From Desulfosediminicola flagellatus (GTDB lineage: Bacteria; Desulfobacterota; Desulfobulbia; Desulfobulbales; Desulfocapsaceae): 64,000 nt of DNA. How positions within the stretch are numbered: position 1 is the stretch's first letter; each line of letters opens with the position of its first letter. Below are positions 33,276 through 40,791 of the stretch, one piece after another. Below the pieces are notes generated by a model. It saw only the letters and a list, made by a program, of their open reading frames with translations. It was not told the origin of the DNA and did not search any database. The position numbers and the translations under genes are program-made. The DNA is taken from the NCBI RefSeq assembly GCF_005116655.2, contig NZ_CP050698.1, positions 3,805,501-3,869,500 on the forward strand. Reading direction: 5' to 3'.

Positions 33276-33990
33276 TTCTCATCATCCTTTGGGCCACATG
33301 GGTCCACAGCGAATGGGGTAACAGTGAGAGAATTTTTAATAAATAAGTGAAGCGCCTGGGAAAATGAATCTCAGGTTTCCTTTTGGCGATCCCTTTTCGA
33401 ATAGCACGGCTTGCCTCCTGCACGCTTACTTGAAAAGGCATCGGAAAATCATTTTTGTCGGTGAGCGGGGTTTTCACAAATCCGGGACAAACAAGACTCA
33501 CAGCTATATTTTCACGAAATAGAGCAAGTCTCAGAGTATTGATCAGATATTCGACCGCTGCTTTAGATGCACCATATGCTTCAGCTCGCGGTAAGGGAAC
33601 ATATGCTGCTGAAGAACCAACTCCAACAAGGTGAGGATTAATACCTTTTCGCAGAGCAGGTAAAATTCCCTCGATAGAAATGGCCATCGATTCAACATTT
33701 GCCCGCATCACCCGCTGAATCAATGCGCTATCGAAATCAGGATAATCTATATATTCGCAGGTTCCGGCATTGAGAATAGCCAGATCAATTGACGTCAGAG
33801 TGTTAAACCATTCCAAGGCTTCTGCTCTATTTGATAAGTCAATTTTCACAGCGTTAAAACCCAATTCAGCCAATTCATCAAGAACCTGTTGATTACGGCC
33901 GATAGTCCAAACTTCATGTCCTTCAGCCAGGTAATCAAGAGCAAGCTGTTTGCCAATCCCTGAGGTCGCACCAGTAATAAGAATTCTCAT
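33259..33990 (-). CDS. Short-chain dehydrogenase/reductase
   Basis: A 243-residue NAD(P)-dependent oxidoreductase with Rossmann start ILITGATSGIGKQLALDYLA, the NAG-type motif LAILNAGTCEYID, a catalytic serine region GVGSSAAYVPLP and the active-site YGASKAAVEYL. The HEVWTIGRN segment after the second strand suggests NADP(H) preference. It is part of the lipid operon, with a 4-bp overlap with the NTF2-like gene and 17 bp with the oxidase. The substrate is unknown; a keto or hydroxy intermediate of acyl modification is possible. Confidence 0.92.
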   Translation of the reverse strand: MRILITGATSGIGKQLALDYLAEGHEVWTIGRNQQVLDELAELGFNAVKIDLSNRAEALEWFNTLTSIDLAILNAGTCEYIDYPDFDSALIQRVMRANVESMAISIEGILPALRKGINPHLVGVGSSAAYVPLPRAEAYGASKAAVEYLINTLRLALFRENIAVSLVCPGFVKTPLTDKNDFPMPFQVSVQEASRAIRKGIAKRKPEIHFPRRFTYLLKILSLLPHSLWTHVAQRMMRNGQKP

Positions 33991-34403
33991 TGAGCTAATC
34001 TCCTGTTAATCATTTTCACCACAGGGCCGATAATCGGAAGGTGTTGATAGAGCATGGCACCAATGTCAAAATAATCTCTATGAAAATAGACTTTGTTTGC
34101 ACTGTCAAATTTCAGAAATGACGTTCCGGGAACAGTGACACGTTGTCCCGCATGTATCCTGGGATGTGCAAAAGTCATTAGCCATTGCACATACCCCTCT
34201 TTTTCCATCCACTGAGGATGCGAAAATTCAAATTGAATGTGATGTATATTGGCATAGAGATTCTCAAAATATTTGTGCAATTGAGTCAACCCTCTCAGTT
34301 CATGCACTGGATCTATAAAGTGTATCTCAGAACTGTATATATCATCAAGAAGATTAAGATGTTGAGCATTGAGTTTCTTATATGTTTCTAGAAATGCATC
34401 CAT
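33987..34403 (-). CDS. NTF2/SnoaL-like protein
   Basis: A 138-residue protein with the cone-shaped SnoaL/NTF2 pattern: an N-terminal helix FLETYKKLNAQHLNLLDDIY, FIDPVHELRGLTQLHKYFEN, then strands such as WMEKEGYVQWLMTFAHP, TSFLKFDSANKVYFHRDYF and YQHLPIIGPVVKMINRRL. Such proteins serve as cyclases, isomerases or non-catalytic partners. Members of this subgroup are found with SDR, amine oxidase and DUF1365 genes, as here. Its stop overlaps the SDR start by 4 bp. A 422-bp gap separates it from the next upstream gene. Confidence 0.85.
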   Translation of the reverse strand: MDAFLETYKKLNAQHLNLLDDIYSSEIHFIDPVHELRGLTQLHKYFENLYANIHHIQFEFSHPQWMEKEGYVQWLMTFAHPRIHAGQRVTVPGTSFLKFDSANKVYFHRDYFDIGAMLYQHLPIIGPVVKMINRRLAQ

Positions 34404-34825
34404 GATTCTGTTGTCCCCTGAGAGTATGTCGTGTTATAGCGATTGTTTCACAGAGCAAGGCGATTTTAAAAAATCAGGCACAGCCATTTAGCTGATATAG
34501 GAGTCTACGCTTACCTGCGAGCATTGATTTTATGAAAATAACGCAAATATGGGTTGGTAAGCGAAGAATCCGCAGAAAATGCATAATCCGCCAGACTCCT
34601 ATCTTTTGCCAGAATCATTTCCCCCTGGGTCCTTAATGAATATTTTCGAAATTTACGTTTTTAATCTATTATTCTGACCAGGTAGTATTCACCCTGAAAC
34701 GTAGCATTTGGCTCAAGATCAAGGCACGCTTGGGATTTTTACCGCAGGCACATATTTGATATTCTGAGGATAAAAATTTTAAGCGTACCACTGAGATTGC
34801 ACAAATGGTTGTTTTCGAATTGAAA
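34404..34825. other. Gap in the lipid cluster
   Basis: No gene is seen in this 422-bp interval. It divides the overlapping six-gene block from the two upstream genes and contains a nested inverted repeat (34497-34602). On the minus strand a second promoter for the six-gene block could lie here, but I cannot point to clear -35/-10 boxes. Confidence 0.5.
34497..34602. repeat. Nested inverted repeat, MITE- or REP-like
   Basis: Outer arms ATAGGAGTCT (34497-34506) and AGACTCCTAT (34593-34602) and inner arms GCTTACC (34509-34515) and GGTAAGC (34556-34562) give a 106-bp element. Its left end, GGAGTCTACGCTTACCTG (34500-34517), recurs exactly at 24543-24560. Confidence 0.55.
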
Positions 34826-35353
34826 TTAGTTATAACCATAGAGCAAGTTATCCCGCAGGCGCTCATCAATAGGTTCCTGTGGACCAAGCCATATCCCCAT
34901 ATAAATATTACCAAAATCTGCTGATTCTATTGAAACCAGTTCTTTCTGATTGAGGAGTAGAGTTGTCACCGCACTATCACCTTCATAACAGAGTTGATAA
35001 TTGTCACCCTCCTCAACAGATCTATAAGCTTTGTGGAATATGTTAATTTCTTTTTGGATAGTATTGAGAGTCGTTGGTGTATGCTGCCGTTTTAAGATGG
35101 TATTGGCACCCTCGATAAAGTTCTCAGGGGTTAAAGAAACATTGTAATCAAGCCGTAAGCATTTCGATATTTCCGGAGAGAGAATATTTTGTGTGTCGCC
35201 TGCATTTTTTGTATAGAGTGATGCATCGTACACCTTTATAAATCCAAGATATTTAACTATACCTTTGCCCCGCAACTGCATCTCTCCAATCTCAGCCATT
35301 GAGAAGCCTGAAGAGACAAAAAGAAAGATAACTGCCATTAATACTCTTTTCAT
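34826..35353 (-). CDS. Chalcone isomerase-like periplasmic protein
   Basis: A 175-residue protein with a Sec signal peptide (MKRVLMAVIFLFVSSGFSMA, cleaved before EIG). The mature part has LRGKGIVKYLGFIKVYDASL and later FGNIYMGIWLGPQEPIDERL followed by RDNLL, the hallmark ending of bacterial chalcone isomerase-like proteins. These are usually not flavonoid enzymes; several relatives bind fatty acids. In similar clusters this gene lies beside DUF3833, as here (13 bp apart). A role in handling a modified lipid in the periplasm is a fair inference. Confidence 0.88.
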   Translation of the reverse strand: MKRVLMAVIFLFVSSGFSMAEIGEMQLRGKGIVKYLGFIKVYDASLYTKNAGDTQNILSPEISKCLRLDYNVSLTPENFIEGANTILKRQHTPTTLNTIQKEINIFHKAYRSVEEGDNYQLCYEGDSAVTTLLLNQKELVSIESADFGNIYMGIWLGPQEPIDERLRDNLLYGYN

Positions 35354-35366
35354 TTATCTACCCCGT

Positions 35367-35897
35367 TTACTGCTTTGTTTTGTTAAACACAATGGTGATA
35401 TCTCCTACATGAAAACCAAACTTACTCATCGCAGTCTTGTTAATCAGTATATTGTCCGGCTGTAAAAACATCCAGTCATCGAGATACAGGGTGTATGTTG
35501 AATCATCAACCTTTACATCCAGGTAATACTTCCAATTGAGTGCGTTACCGTATGATTCTCCAGATGCCTTTCCGACAACGTCGTCAGCTGTTCCGCTTAA
35601 GATGTGTTCGCCATCACTGGATATAGTCCAGATCCTCTTTTGGATTTCACCATCGCTCCAGACGAAATCTTCATCGAGTATAAGCTCACCGCTCTCTGAA
35701 ATGTTACCGTCGATTTTCACTACAAATTGTCGCAAAAGTTTTCCTTTTCTGTCCTGCACTATCCCCCAACCTGTAGTTCCCCCCTGAAAGTATTCAAATA
35801 TATTGAATGCCGGCACGTTGTCACGATAGTCCCTCACATCCACTGTCGAACATCCAGTGAGAAGAAAAACAGTAATAATTGAAAGAAAAAATTTCAT
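35367..35897 (-). CDS. DUF3833 family lipoprotein
   Basis: A 176-residue exported lipoprotein: signal MKFFLSIITVFLLTGC with the lipobox LTGC, so Cys16 is the lipid-anchored residue. The body fits DUF3833: FEYFQGGTTGWGIVQDRKGK, LDEDFVWSDGEIQKRIW, GNALNWKYYLDVKVDD, LYLDDWMFLQPDNILINKTA and MSKFGFHVGDITIVFNK. AGGAGG stands at ideal spacing before the ATG. It is the first gene of the lipid cluster on the minus strand. The family has no known biochemical role, but the beta-rich sequence suggests lipid or small-molecule binding. Confidence 0.9.
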   Translation of the reverse strand: MKFFLSIITVFLLTGCSTVDVRDYRDNVPAFNIFEYFQGGTTGWGIVQDRKGKLLRQFVVKIDGNISESGELILDEDFVWSDGEIQKRIWTISSDGEHILSGTADDVVGKASGESYGNALNWKYYLDVKVDDSTYTLYLDDWMFLQPDNILINKTAMSKFGFHVGDITIVFNKTKQ

Positions 35898-36003
35898 TAA
35901 AGCCTCCTGAGATGCAGGTACTTTTGAAAAGGTTGGAGAAAATTAAAGAAGCAAATAACTATTAAAATATTACGTAGACTAGATTCCTCTTGAAGCTCAA
36001 ACA

Positions 36004-36041
36004 ATACAGCCTCTGTTGCTGGAATGCATCAGAGGCTGTAT
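36004..36041 (-). terminator. Hairpin behind the second 61-residue gene
   Basis: ATACAGCCTCTG (36004-36015) pairs perfectly with CAGAGGCTGTAT (36030-36041), 30 bp past the stop of the gene at 36071. The T-tract on the minus strand is weak (TTGTTT), so termination may be partial and some transcripts could run into the DUF3833 gene. Confidence 0.65.
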
Positions 36042-36070
36042 GTATTCAAGATAGCAGCTTCTGTCTTGCT

Positions 36071-36256
36071 TTACCAGGTGTCACCAGCAACCTGACTTAC
36101 ATCCAGACATCGCTTCTTTTGATCTTCGGTGAGTCCTTCTTTAGAATCAAATCCTTTTACGTCATCATGGTAACAGGCAAACTCTTTTCCGTCTTTATCC
36201 TGTACCCATTCCATTCTCTGATATTCTTTGGAAATGATTTGTCCGCGCATACTCAT
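36071..36256 (-). CDS. 61-residue protein of unknown family, copy 2
   Basis: MSMRGQIISKEYQRMEWVQD at the start, KDGKEFACYHDDV in the middle and RCLDVSQVAGDTW at the end; GGAG lies seven bases before the ATG. It is the twin of the gene at 29174-29359, alike along the entire length and in the upstream promoter block. The invariant cysteines in ACYH and CLD may be functional. It is 174 bp upstream of the DUF3833 gene on the same strand and separated from it by an imperfect terminator, so it might be partly cotranscribed with the lipid cluster. Function unknown. Confidence 0.75.
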   Translation of the reverse strand: MSMRGQIISKEYQRMEWVQDKDGKEFACYHDDVKGFDSKEGLTEDQKKRCLDVSQVAGDTW

Positions 36257-36355
36257 AGCAATCTCCGTTGTGTTTTTTATCTATATCTGTTTTCGAAGTT
36301 GATCATGCTACAAACCTGGAAAACTGTATTTTGCTTTTCAGCTGGCTACCTGCCT

Positions 36356-36440
36356 TGCTGTCATGTTTATACTATAGACACCAACAACACATCTTCAATA
36401 GGTATAGTATGAGTATATAATACTAGCTAATACTAGTATT
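36356..36440 (-). promoter_or_regulatory. Promoter region of copy 2, shared with copy 1
   Basis: The block 36356-36381 differs from 29461-29486 by one base and ends 100 bp before the start codon. On the minus strand it gives TTGAAG, 18 bp, TAGTAT. Upstream, ACTAG repeats (TACTAGCTAA and TACTAGTATT, 36421-36440) echo the CTAGTA dyad of copy 1. Confidence 0.65.
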
Positions 36441-37198
36441 GATTACCATCAGCCTCAAGTACTCAAAACCTGAGTCATACTCTCAAAGCCATTTATCCCA
36501 GATCATCTGCACCCAGACATGTAGATCACCCACCCGGCGTACGATTTGGGGATTTTTATAATGGATCAGTGAGATATCCTATATCTGCTTAGTGAAATGA
36601 TAGATATTATGAAGGAATACGCGATACGCACTCAGCTGGGTCAAATTGATATGAAACCCTTTACCAAGCTTATTGAGACCTGTAAGTTCAAGCAAACCCA
36701 CATGCCCCTGAATCTTAAATCGATCTTAAGTGGTAAACTCTTTAATGCGCTTAACAATGAAAGTTTTTTCGATGACATCGTAATCAATACATTCCTGTTT
36801 TCTGCTTTTCGCAACAGATACCTTATGATTACCGTCTCACACGAAATAGAAATCATCAAATACGTCCATAAGCCAGCTGGAAAATCGCCACACGATATGA
36901 CCATATCAACATCGCTGAGACACAGACCATCAAAATGATCTTAGAGAATAGGCGTTTTCTGGGGTTAGATGCTAGATGAACAGTATGTTCTCTAGGCCGA
37001 AAGCCCTGGGTATTTCGGAGTAATTATGAAGCACAACTTTTGTGAATATGCTGAAGACACTGGCACTGGAAACAATTGCAGACAAGTATTGGGTATGAGC
37101 AAGTAGTTGTCAATCTCTCTTTTTCTTGAGATTACAAAGGGTGGTGGATAATGCGATGACTGTAGTGCAGAATTGGCTGAGTTATCTCAAACCACAAA
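36441..37198. other. Weakly coding stretch before tRNA-Arg
   Basis: A 113-codon frame at 36597-36938 (plus) is listed separately as doubtful. A 26-codon frame at 37026-37106 has GGAG six bases before its ATG (MKHNFCEYAEDTGTGNNCRQ) and might be a small gene, but length alone gives no support. Nothing else is recognised. Confidence 0.4.
36597..36938 (+). CDS. Doubtful hypothetical protein
   Basis: A 113-codon frame (MIDIMKEYAIRTQLGQIDMK at the start, later MITVSHEIEIIKYVHKPAGK). No ribosome binding site is evident, no family is recognised, and the opposite strand is also open over most of the same span. The composition is not far from protein-like, so a lineage-specific or decaying gene is possible. 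Confidence 0.25.
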   Translation: MIDIMKEYAIRTQLGQIDMKPFTKLIETCKFKQTHMPLNLKSILSGKLFNALNNESFFDDIVINTFLFSAFRNRYLMITVSHEIEIIKYVHKPAGKSPHDMTISTSLRHRPSK

Positions 37199-37240
37199 AC
37201 AAAAAAAGGGATCACGTTAAATTAACGTAATCCCTTTTTT
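37199..37240. terminator. Bidirectional terminator after tRNA-Arg
   Basis: GGGATCACGTTAA and TTAACGTAATCCC form a 13-bp stem with one mismatch, flanked by seven A on one side and six T on the other. It lies just past the 3' end of the tRNA on the minus strand and would end the rng-tRNA transcript. Confidence 0.85.
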
Positions 37241-37245
37241 AAAGC

Positions 37246-37322
37246 TGGTACACCAGGAGCGATTCGAACGCCCGACCCCCTGATTCGTAGTCAGGTACTC
37301 TATCCAGCTGAGCTACTGGTGC
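37246..37322 (-). tRNA. tRNA-Arg (anticodon ACG)
   Basis: A 77-nt cloverleaf on the minus strand, CCA encoded. The acceptor arm is GCACCAG with CTGGTGT, the D arm contains AGCTCAGCTGGATAGAGTA, the anticodon stem CCTGA/TCAGG encloses CTACGAA (anticodon ACG, normally A34 edited to inosine), and the T arm has GTTCGAATC. It lies 40 bp after the RNase E/G gene and directly before a strong terminator. Confidence 0.97.
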
Positions 37323-37362
37323 TTCAGAAGTGGAGACTTTATACCGCAGTTTGTAACAGACA

Positions 37363-39945
37363 TCAAGCCTGTTTTTTCCCTATCGGTTCTTTTTCTGCTT
37401 TATGCAGTGTTATCTCATGCTCTACAGGAGTCATGCCTGGATCTCCGAGGATAATAATCTCGGTATCATAGCGTGTTTCATGCTCATGAATCTCAAGGCG
37501 TTTATTGTTCTGTAAATACTGAGCAACATCAAGCGGGAAATGACATTCAACCCGCTGCACATGTTTTCGGCTTGCTCCTGTTTGAATACGGCGCAGGTAG
37601 AATAATGCCAGCGTTTCAACTGAGCGAACTATTCCGCGCCCTTTACAATGCTGACAAACTCTGTAATTACCCGCCTCGATAGGAGATCCAAGCTTCTGAC
37701 GAGAGATCTGCATAAGACCGAATTTTGAAATACGGCTAAAATCAACTTTAGCTTTATCCCGCTTCATGGATACTTTGAGCTGACGCTCAACATCACGAAT
37801 ATGCTTCTTATTTCGCATATCGATGAAATCAACTACCACAAGCCCTCCAAGATCCCTCAAACGCAACTGACGTCCAATCTCACTTGCTGCCTCAAGATTA
37901 GCTTGATAGATGGACTGATCGAAATTTTTGCCTTTGCTTGTCGAACCTGAGTTTACATCAATTGCAACAAGTGCCTCAGTAGGATCGATTACAATTGAGC
38001 CTCCAGAAGGCAGGTTTACCCTTGGCTGATAGATTGATTCAATCTGGTCCTCTACACTGAACTGATTGAATATAGGTCGTGAGCCCTTGTGTAAACGAAC
38101 TTTTACATCACGTTGCTTACTTGGAAGTAATGAAATAAATTCTTTGACCTGCTCCATCGCTTCGAGGTCATCGACTAAAATTTCCTCAATGGAAGGATCA
38201 AAATGTTCGCGTAAAAAGCGAAGAACAGATTGATGATCTTCATAAACCTGGCCAACACCGTCCATTCCCTGTGCTTTCTTTTTAATCTCTTCCCAAAGAC
38301 GCAAAAGATAACCAACATCTCTTGCCAGGGCGGTCTTGGTTATATCGACACTCGCTGTACGTACAATCCAGCCGATTCCCTCAGGAATACCAAGCGAATT
38401 CATAGCGGTGCGTAACTGTGAACGACGCTCTTCTCCAGATATCTTACGACTTATTCCTGAAGAATCAGAGCCGGGCATAAGAACAACGCTTCGACCGGGA
38501 AGTGAGAGGTAGGTGGTCATATTGGCACCTTTTTTACCAACCTCTTCTTTCACGACCTGGACCATAACGTCCTGGCCCTTTTCCACAACATCAAGAATAG
38601 ACAACCTCTTCCACTGATGCGAATCTACCAGCCCTTGAATCTCATTGCTAAGTTCCTGCTTATAATATTCAGGGTGAATCTCGCTAAATGGCAGAAAGCC
38701 GTTCTTTTCAGTACCGTAATCGATAAAGGCGGCCTGAAGGTTTGGCTCAATGGCAACAATTCTTCCTTTGTAGATATTATTTTTGGTAAGAGCCCTGTTG
38801 ATGGTCGATACATGGATTGACTCAAGACGGCCATTCTCAAGGAGTGCGAGACGACACTCTTCAGGTTCTTCTGCGTTAATCAACAGCTTCAGAACAACAG
38901 ACTCTTTCTCGGATTCATCGTCTTCCGGCAAATCAGCGAGCGGCTTTTCACGTGTTGAATCGAGATTACTTGTTCTCTCCCAATCCTTCTGCTCCTTAGC
39001 GCCTGTTATATCTTCATCGTCATCCTGCTCGGCAGTATCAGGAGTATCAGCTTCATTCTCCGTTTTTGGCTGATCCTTTCTTCTTCCACGAGATCTGCGC
39101 TGAGAAGGTTTCCGTCTCCTCTTTTCAGGGGCAGCAACTTCTGTACTCTCAGCTTCACCTTCCGACCCGGTTACCTCAGGTTTGTCTACATCTTCGGGAG
39201 TTACTGAATCAACCGGAGTCACAACAGAATCTGAAACAGCAGGCGTTGCACTGTCTGTAGAAACAACATCCTCAGCCTGAGAATTGTCATTTCCCTCCTG
39301 CGGCACAGTCTTTTTTACAGGTGGTTTTCTTTTTCGCTGTGCCCGTCGTGGTGCTGGTGCTTTTGCTTCAACAGGCTCAGCAGCGTCACCTTCAACATCG
39401 CCTTCATTGATTGCAGGGGATGAGAGATCTGATGTTGCGAGAGGCTTCTCTTCAACCTCTCGCGGTTTTCTGCGAGGCGGACGTTTTCTAGGCTGCCGCT
39501 TCGGCTTAACAACGTCTTCTGTCACAACAGGTTCTTCTGTCACCACCTCAGGTGAACTGATAACTTCCGGTGTGCCAGTAACAATTGCGGTTTCTACCGT
39601 TTCCGGGGCAACTGCAACTTCTGCCTTTGGTTTGCGGGGAGCTCTTTTCCGTGGAGTTTTGGGCTTTTCTGCGACTTTTTCAGGCTTTTCTACAACTTCT
39701 TCAGGAACTGTAGGGGCTTGAGTTACAGGAGGCTGGTCTGCTTCTATCGACACCGACGCTTTTCGAGGTCTTCTTCCGGCAGGTTTTGCTTTAGGGGTTT
39801 CTTGAATAGCCGCTTTTTCAACAGGTTTCTGTTCTGCTGGTGCTACTTCAACGTCCTCAACTATCGTACTTTTCCACCACGCGCCTGTTGTTGCCTTGAT
39901 TCTTCTGCTTGGTTTTTTCTCTTCAGGTTTCTTTGTCTCTACCAT
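37363..39945 (-). CDS. rng: Ribonuclease E/G family protein with long N-terminal tail
   Basis: An 860-residue endoribonuclease that processes rRNA and starts mRNA decay. The ATG at 39945 has AAGGA upstream. Residues 1 to about 350 are low-complexity, rich in Pro, Glu, Lys and Arg, with basic blocks such as RRKPREVEEKP and KRRRKPSQRRSRGRR. The conserved core follows: S1 RNA-binding domain (KNNIYKGRIVAIEPNLQAAF, IDYGTEKNGFLPFSEIHPEY), catalytic aspartates in ALVAIDVNSGST and VVVDFIDMRN, and the zinc-link CQHCKGRG. E. coli RNase E has its disordered scaffold at the C terminus; here it is at the N terminus and the protein ends soon after the core. The tail probably anchors partners or RNA. tRNA-Arg follows. 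Confidence 0.94.
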   Translation of the reverse strand: MVETKKPEEKKPSRRIKATTGAWWKSTIVEDVEVAPAEQKPVEKAAIQETPKAKPAGRRPRKASVSIEADQPPVTQAPTVPEEVVEKPEKVAEKPKTPRKRAPRKPKAEVAVAPETVETAIVTGTPEVISSPEVVTEEPVVTEDVVKPKRQPRKRPPRRKPREVEEKPLATSDLSSPAINEGDVEGDAAEPVEAKAPAPRRAQRKRKPPVKKTVPQEGNDNSQAEDVVSTDSATPAVSDSVVTPVDSVTPEDVDKPEVTGSEGEAESTEVAAPEKRRRKPSQRRSRGRRKDQPKTENEADTPDTAEQDDDEDITGAKEQKDWERTSNLDSTREKPLADLPEDDESEKESVVLKLLINAEEPEECRLALLENGRLESIHVSTINRALTKNNIYKGRIVAIEPNLQAAFIDYGTEKNGFLPFSEIHPEYYKQELSNEIQGLVDSHQWKRLSILDVVEKGQDVMVQVVKEEVGKKGANMTTYLSLPGRSVVLMPGSDSSGISRKISGEERRSQLRTAMNSLGIPEGIGWIVRTASVDITKTALARDVGYLLRLWEEIKKKAQGMDGVGQVYEDHQSVLRFLREHFDPSIEEILVDDLEAMEQVKEFISLLPSKQRDVKVRLHKGSRPIFNQFSVEDQIESIYQPRVNLPSGGSIVIDPTEALVAIDVNSGSTSKGKNFDQSIYQANLEAASEIGRQLRLRDLGGLVVVDFIDMRNKKHIRDVERQLKVSMKRDKAKVDFSRISKFGLMQISRQKLGSPIEAGNYRVCQHCKGRGIVRSVETLALFYLRRIQTGASRKHVQRVECHFPLDVAQYLQNNKRLEIHEHETRYDTEIIILGDPGMTPVEHEITLHKAEKEPIGKKQA

Positions 39946-40791
39946 AAATATCCTTAACATCCGCCAGATCAGACTAGTCCTCACCCAACAGATATTCCAT
40001 CTTCTAAAACCATTATTTCACAAATGTTTGTTACACATCTGCGACAAAAAGGCTCCAGAACACATTAAATTCGCGATACCGGGTTAAATAAGAATAATCC
40101 CGTCGCGTCTACCAGCATACCCCCCATTCACGTCCTGTTAGCTGTAGTCTGCTCAGTTTCCCGTTTTTTTTCGGGCGAGCATTGCTTCAAAGCATTGATA
40201 GGAAAAGACGTGTCTGGAATAATATGCCTCCAGTTTTGTCAAATTTGAGGAATTTCAATCCTCCCGGGATGACCGGGCAGCACAGCCTGATCTCGTATTA
40301 ATTTCTTCCCGGTAGCACTTCTATACTCTCGGAAACATCAACCCAGAATGAGAAAACTCAAAACTGAAATGATGCTGCCGGAAGAATTCTTTTTACCCGT
40401 TACCATTACAAACAGGTACCTTATCTAAGAGCGTACCTGATATTGCTCTCTTAGTCCAATCTGGTGCGATTCTGATTCACAACCACTGGAGGTTTCCTTC
40501 AGGACAACGGGCGTATTATCATCCAAAAAAGCCATCTTTATACGATGAAATCTTAGCAGTTCCAAAAATAAAACAATTCCCTTTCATTATCAAGGTAAAT
40601 CTATGACTTTAAACTTGACACCGAAAGAGGAGAAACGTACAGTTCGATGTTTACTTTCTACTGTATTTTATGATGAAATATCAGTAATCCGAGAAACATC
40701 TGATTCTACAATTGTGACAAACTCAGCTACCATGCTCAAAACCTGCAAAAAAAACAGGCGAAAGCATGAAAACTTTCACAAGGAGTATACT
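39946..40791. other. Intergenic region between rng and lptD
   Basis: No gene is supported here. It carries divergent promoters for rng (minus) and lptD (plus). An imperfect stem, TTCTTCCCGGTAGCA (40303-40317) with TGCTGCCGGAAGAA (40373-40386), encloses about 55 bp and could be part of a structured leader. The lptD frame stays open back to 40603, but the favoured start is at 40792. Confidence 0.5.

Noticed and set aside
37026-37106. 26-codon frame with a good GGAG before tRNA-Arg
   Set aside because: Too short to support without comparative data; noted in the interval description only.
39284-39721. 145-codon plus-strand frame inside the RNase E/G tail
   Set aside because: It is the mirror of the low-complexity Pro/Lys/Arg-rich tail, giving a Ser/Thr/Gly-rich product; a shadow of biased composition.
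40603-40791. Upstream extension of lptD
   Set aside because: The extension lacks a ribosome binding site and would place the signal peptide about 65 residues inside the protein; the GTG at 40792 explains both.
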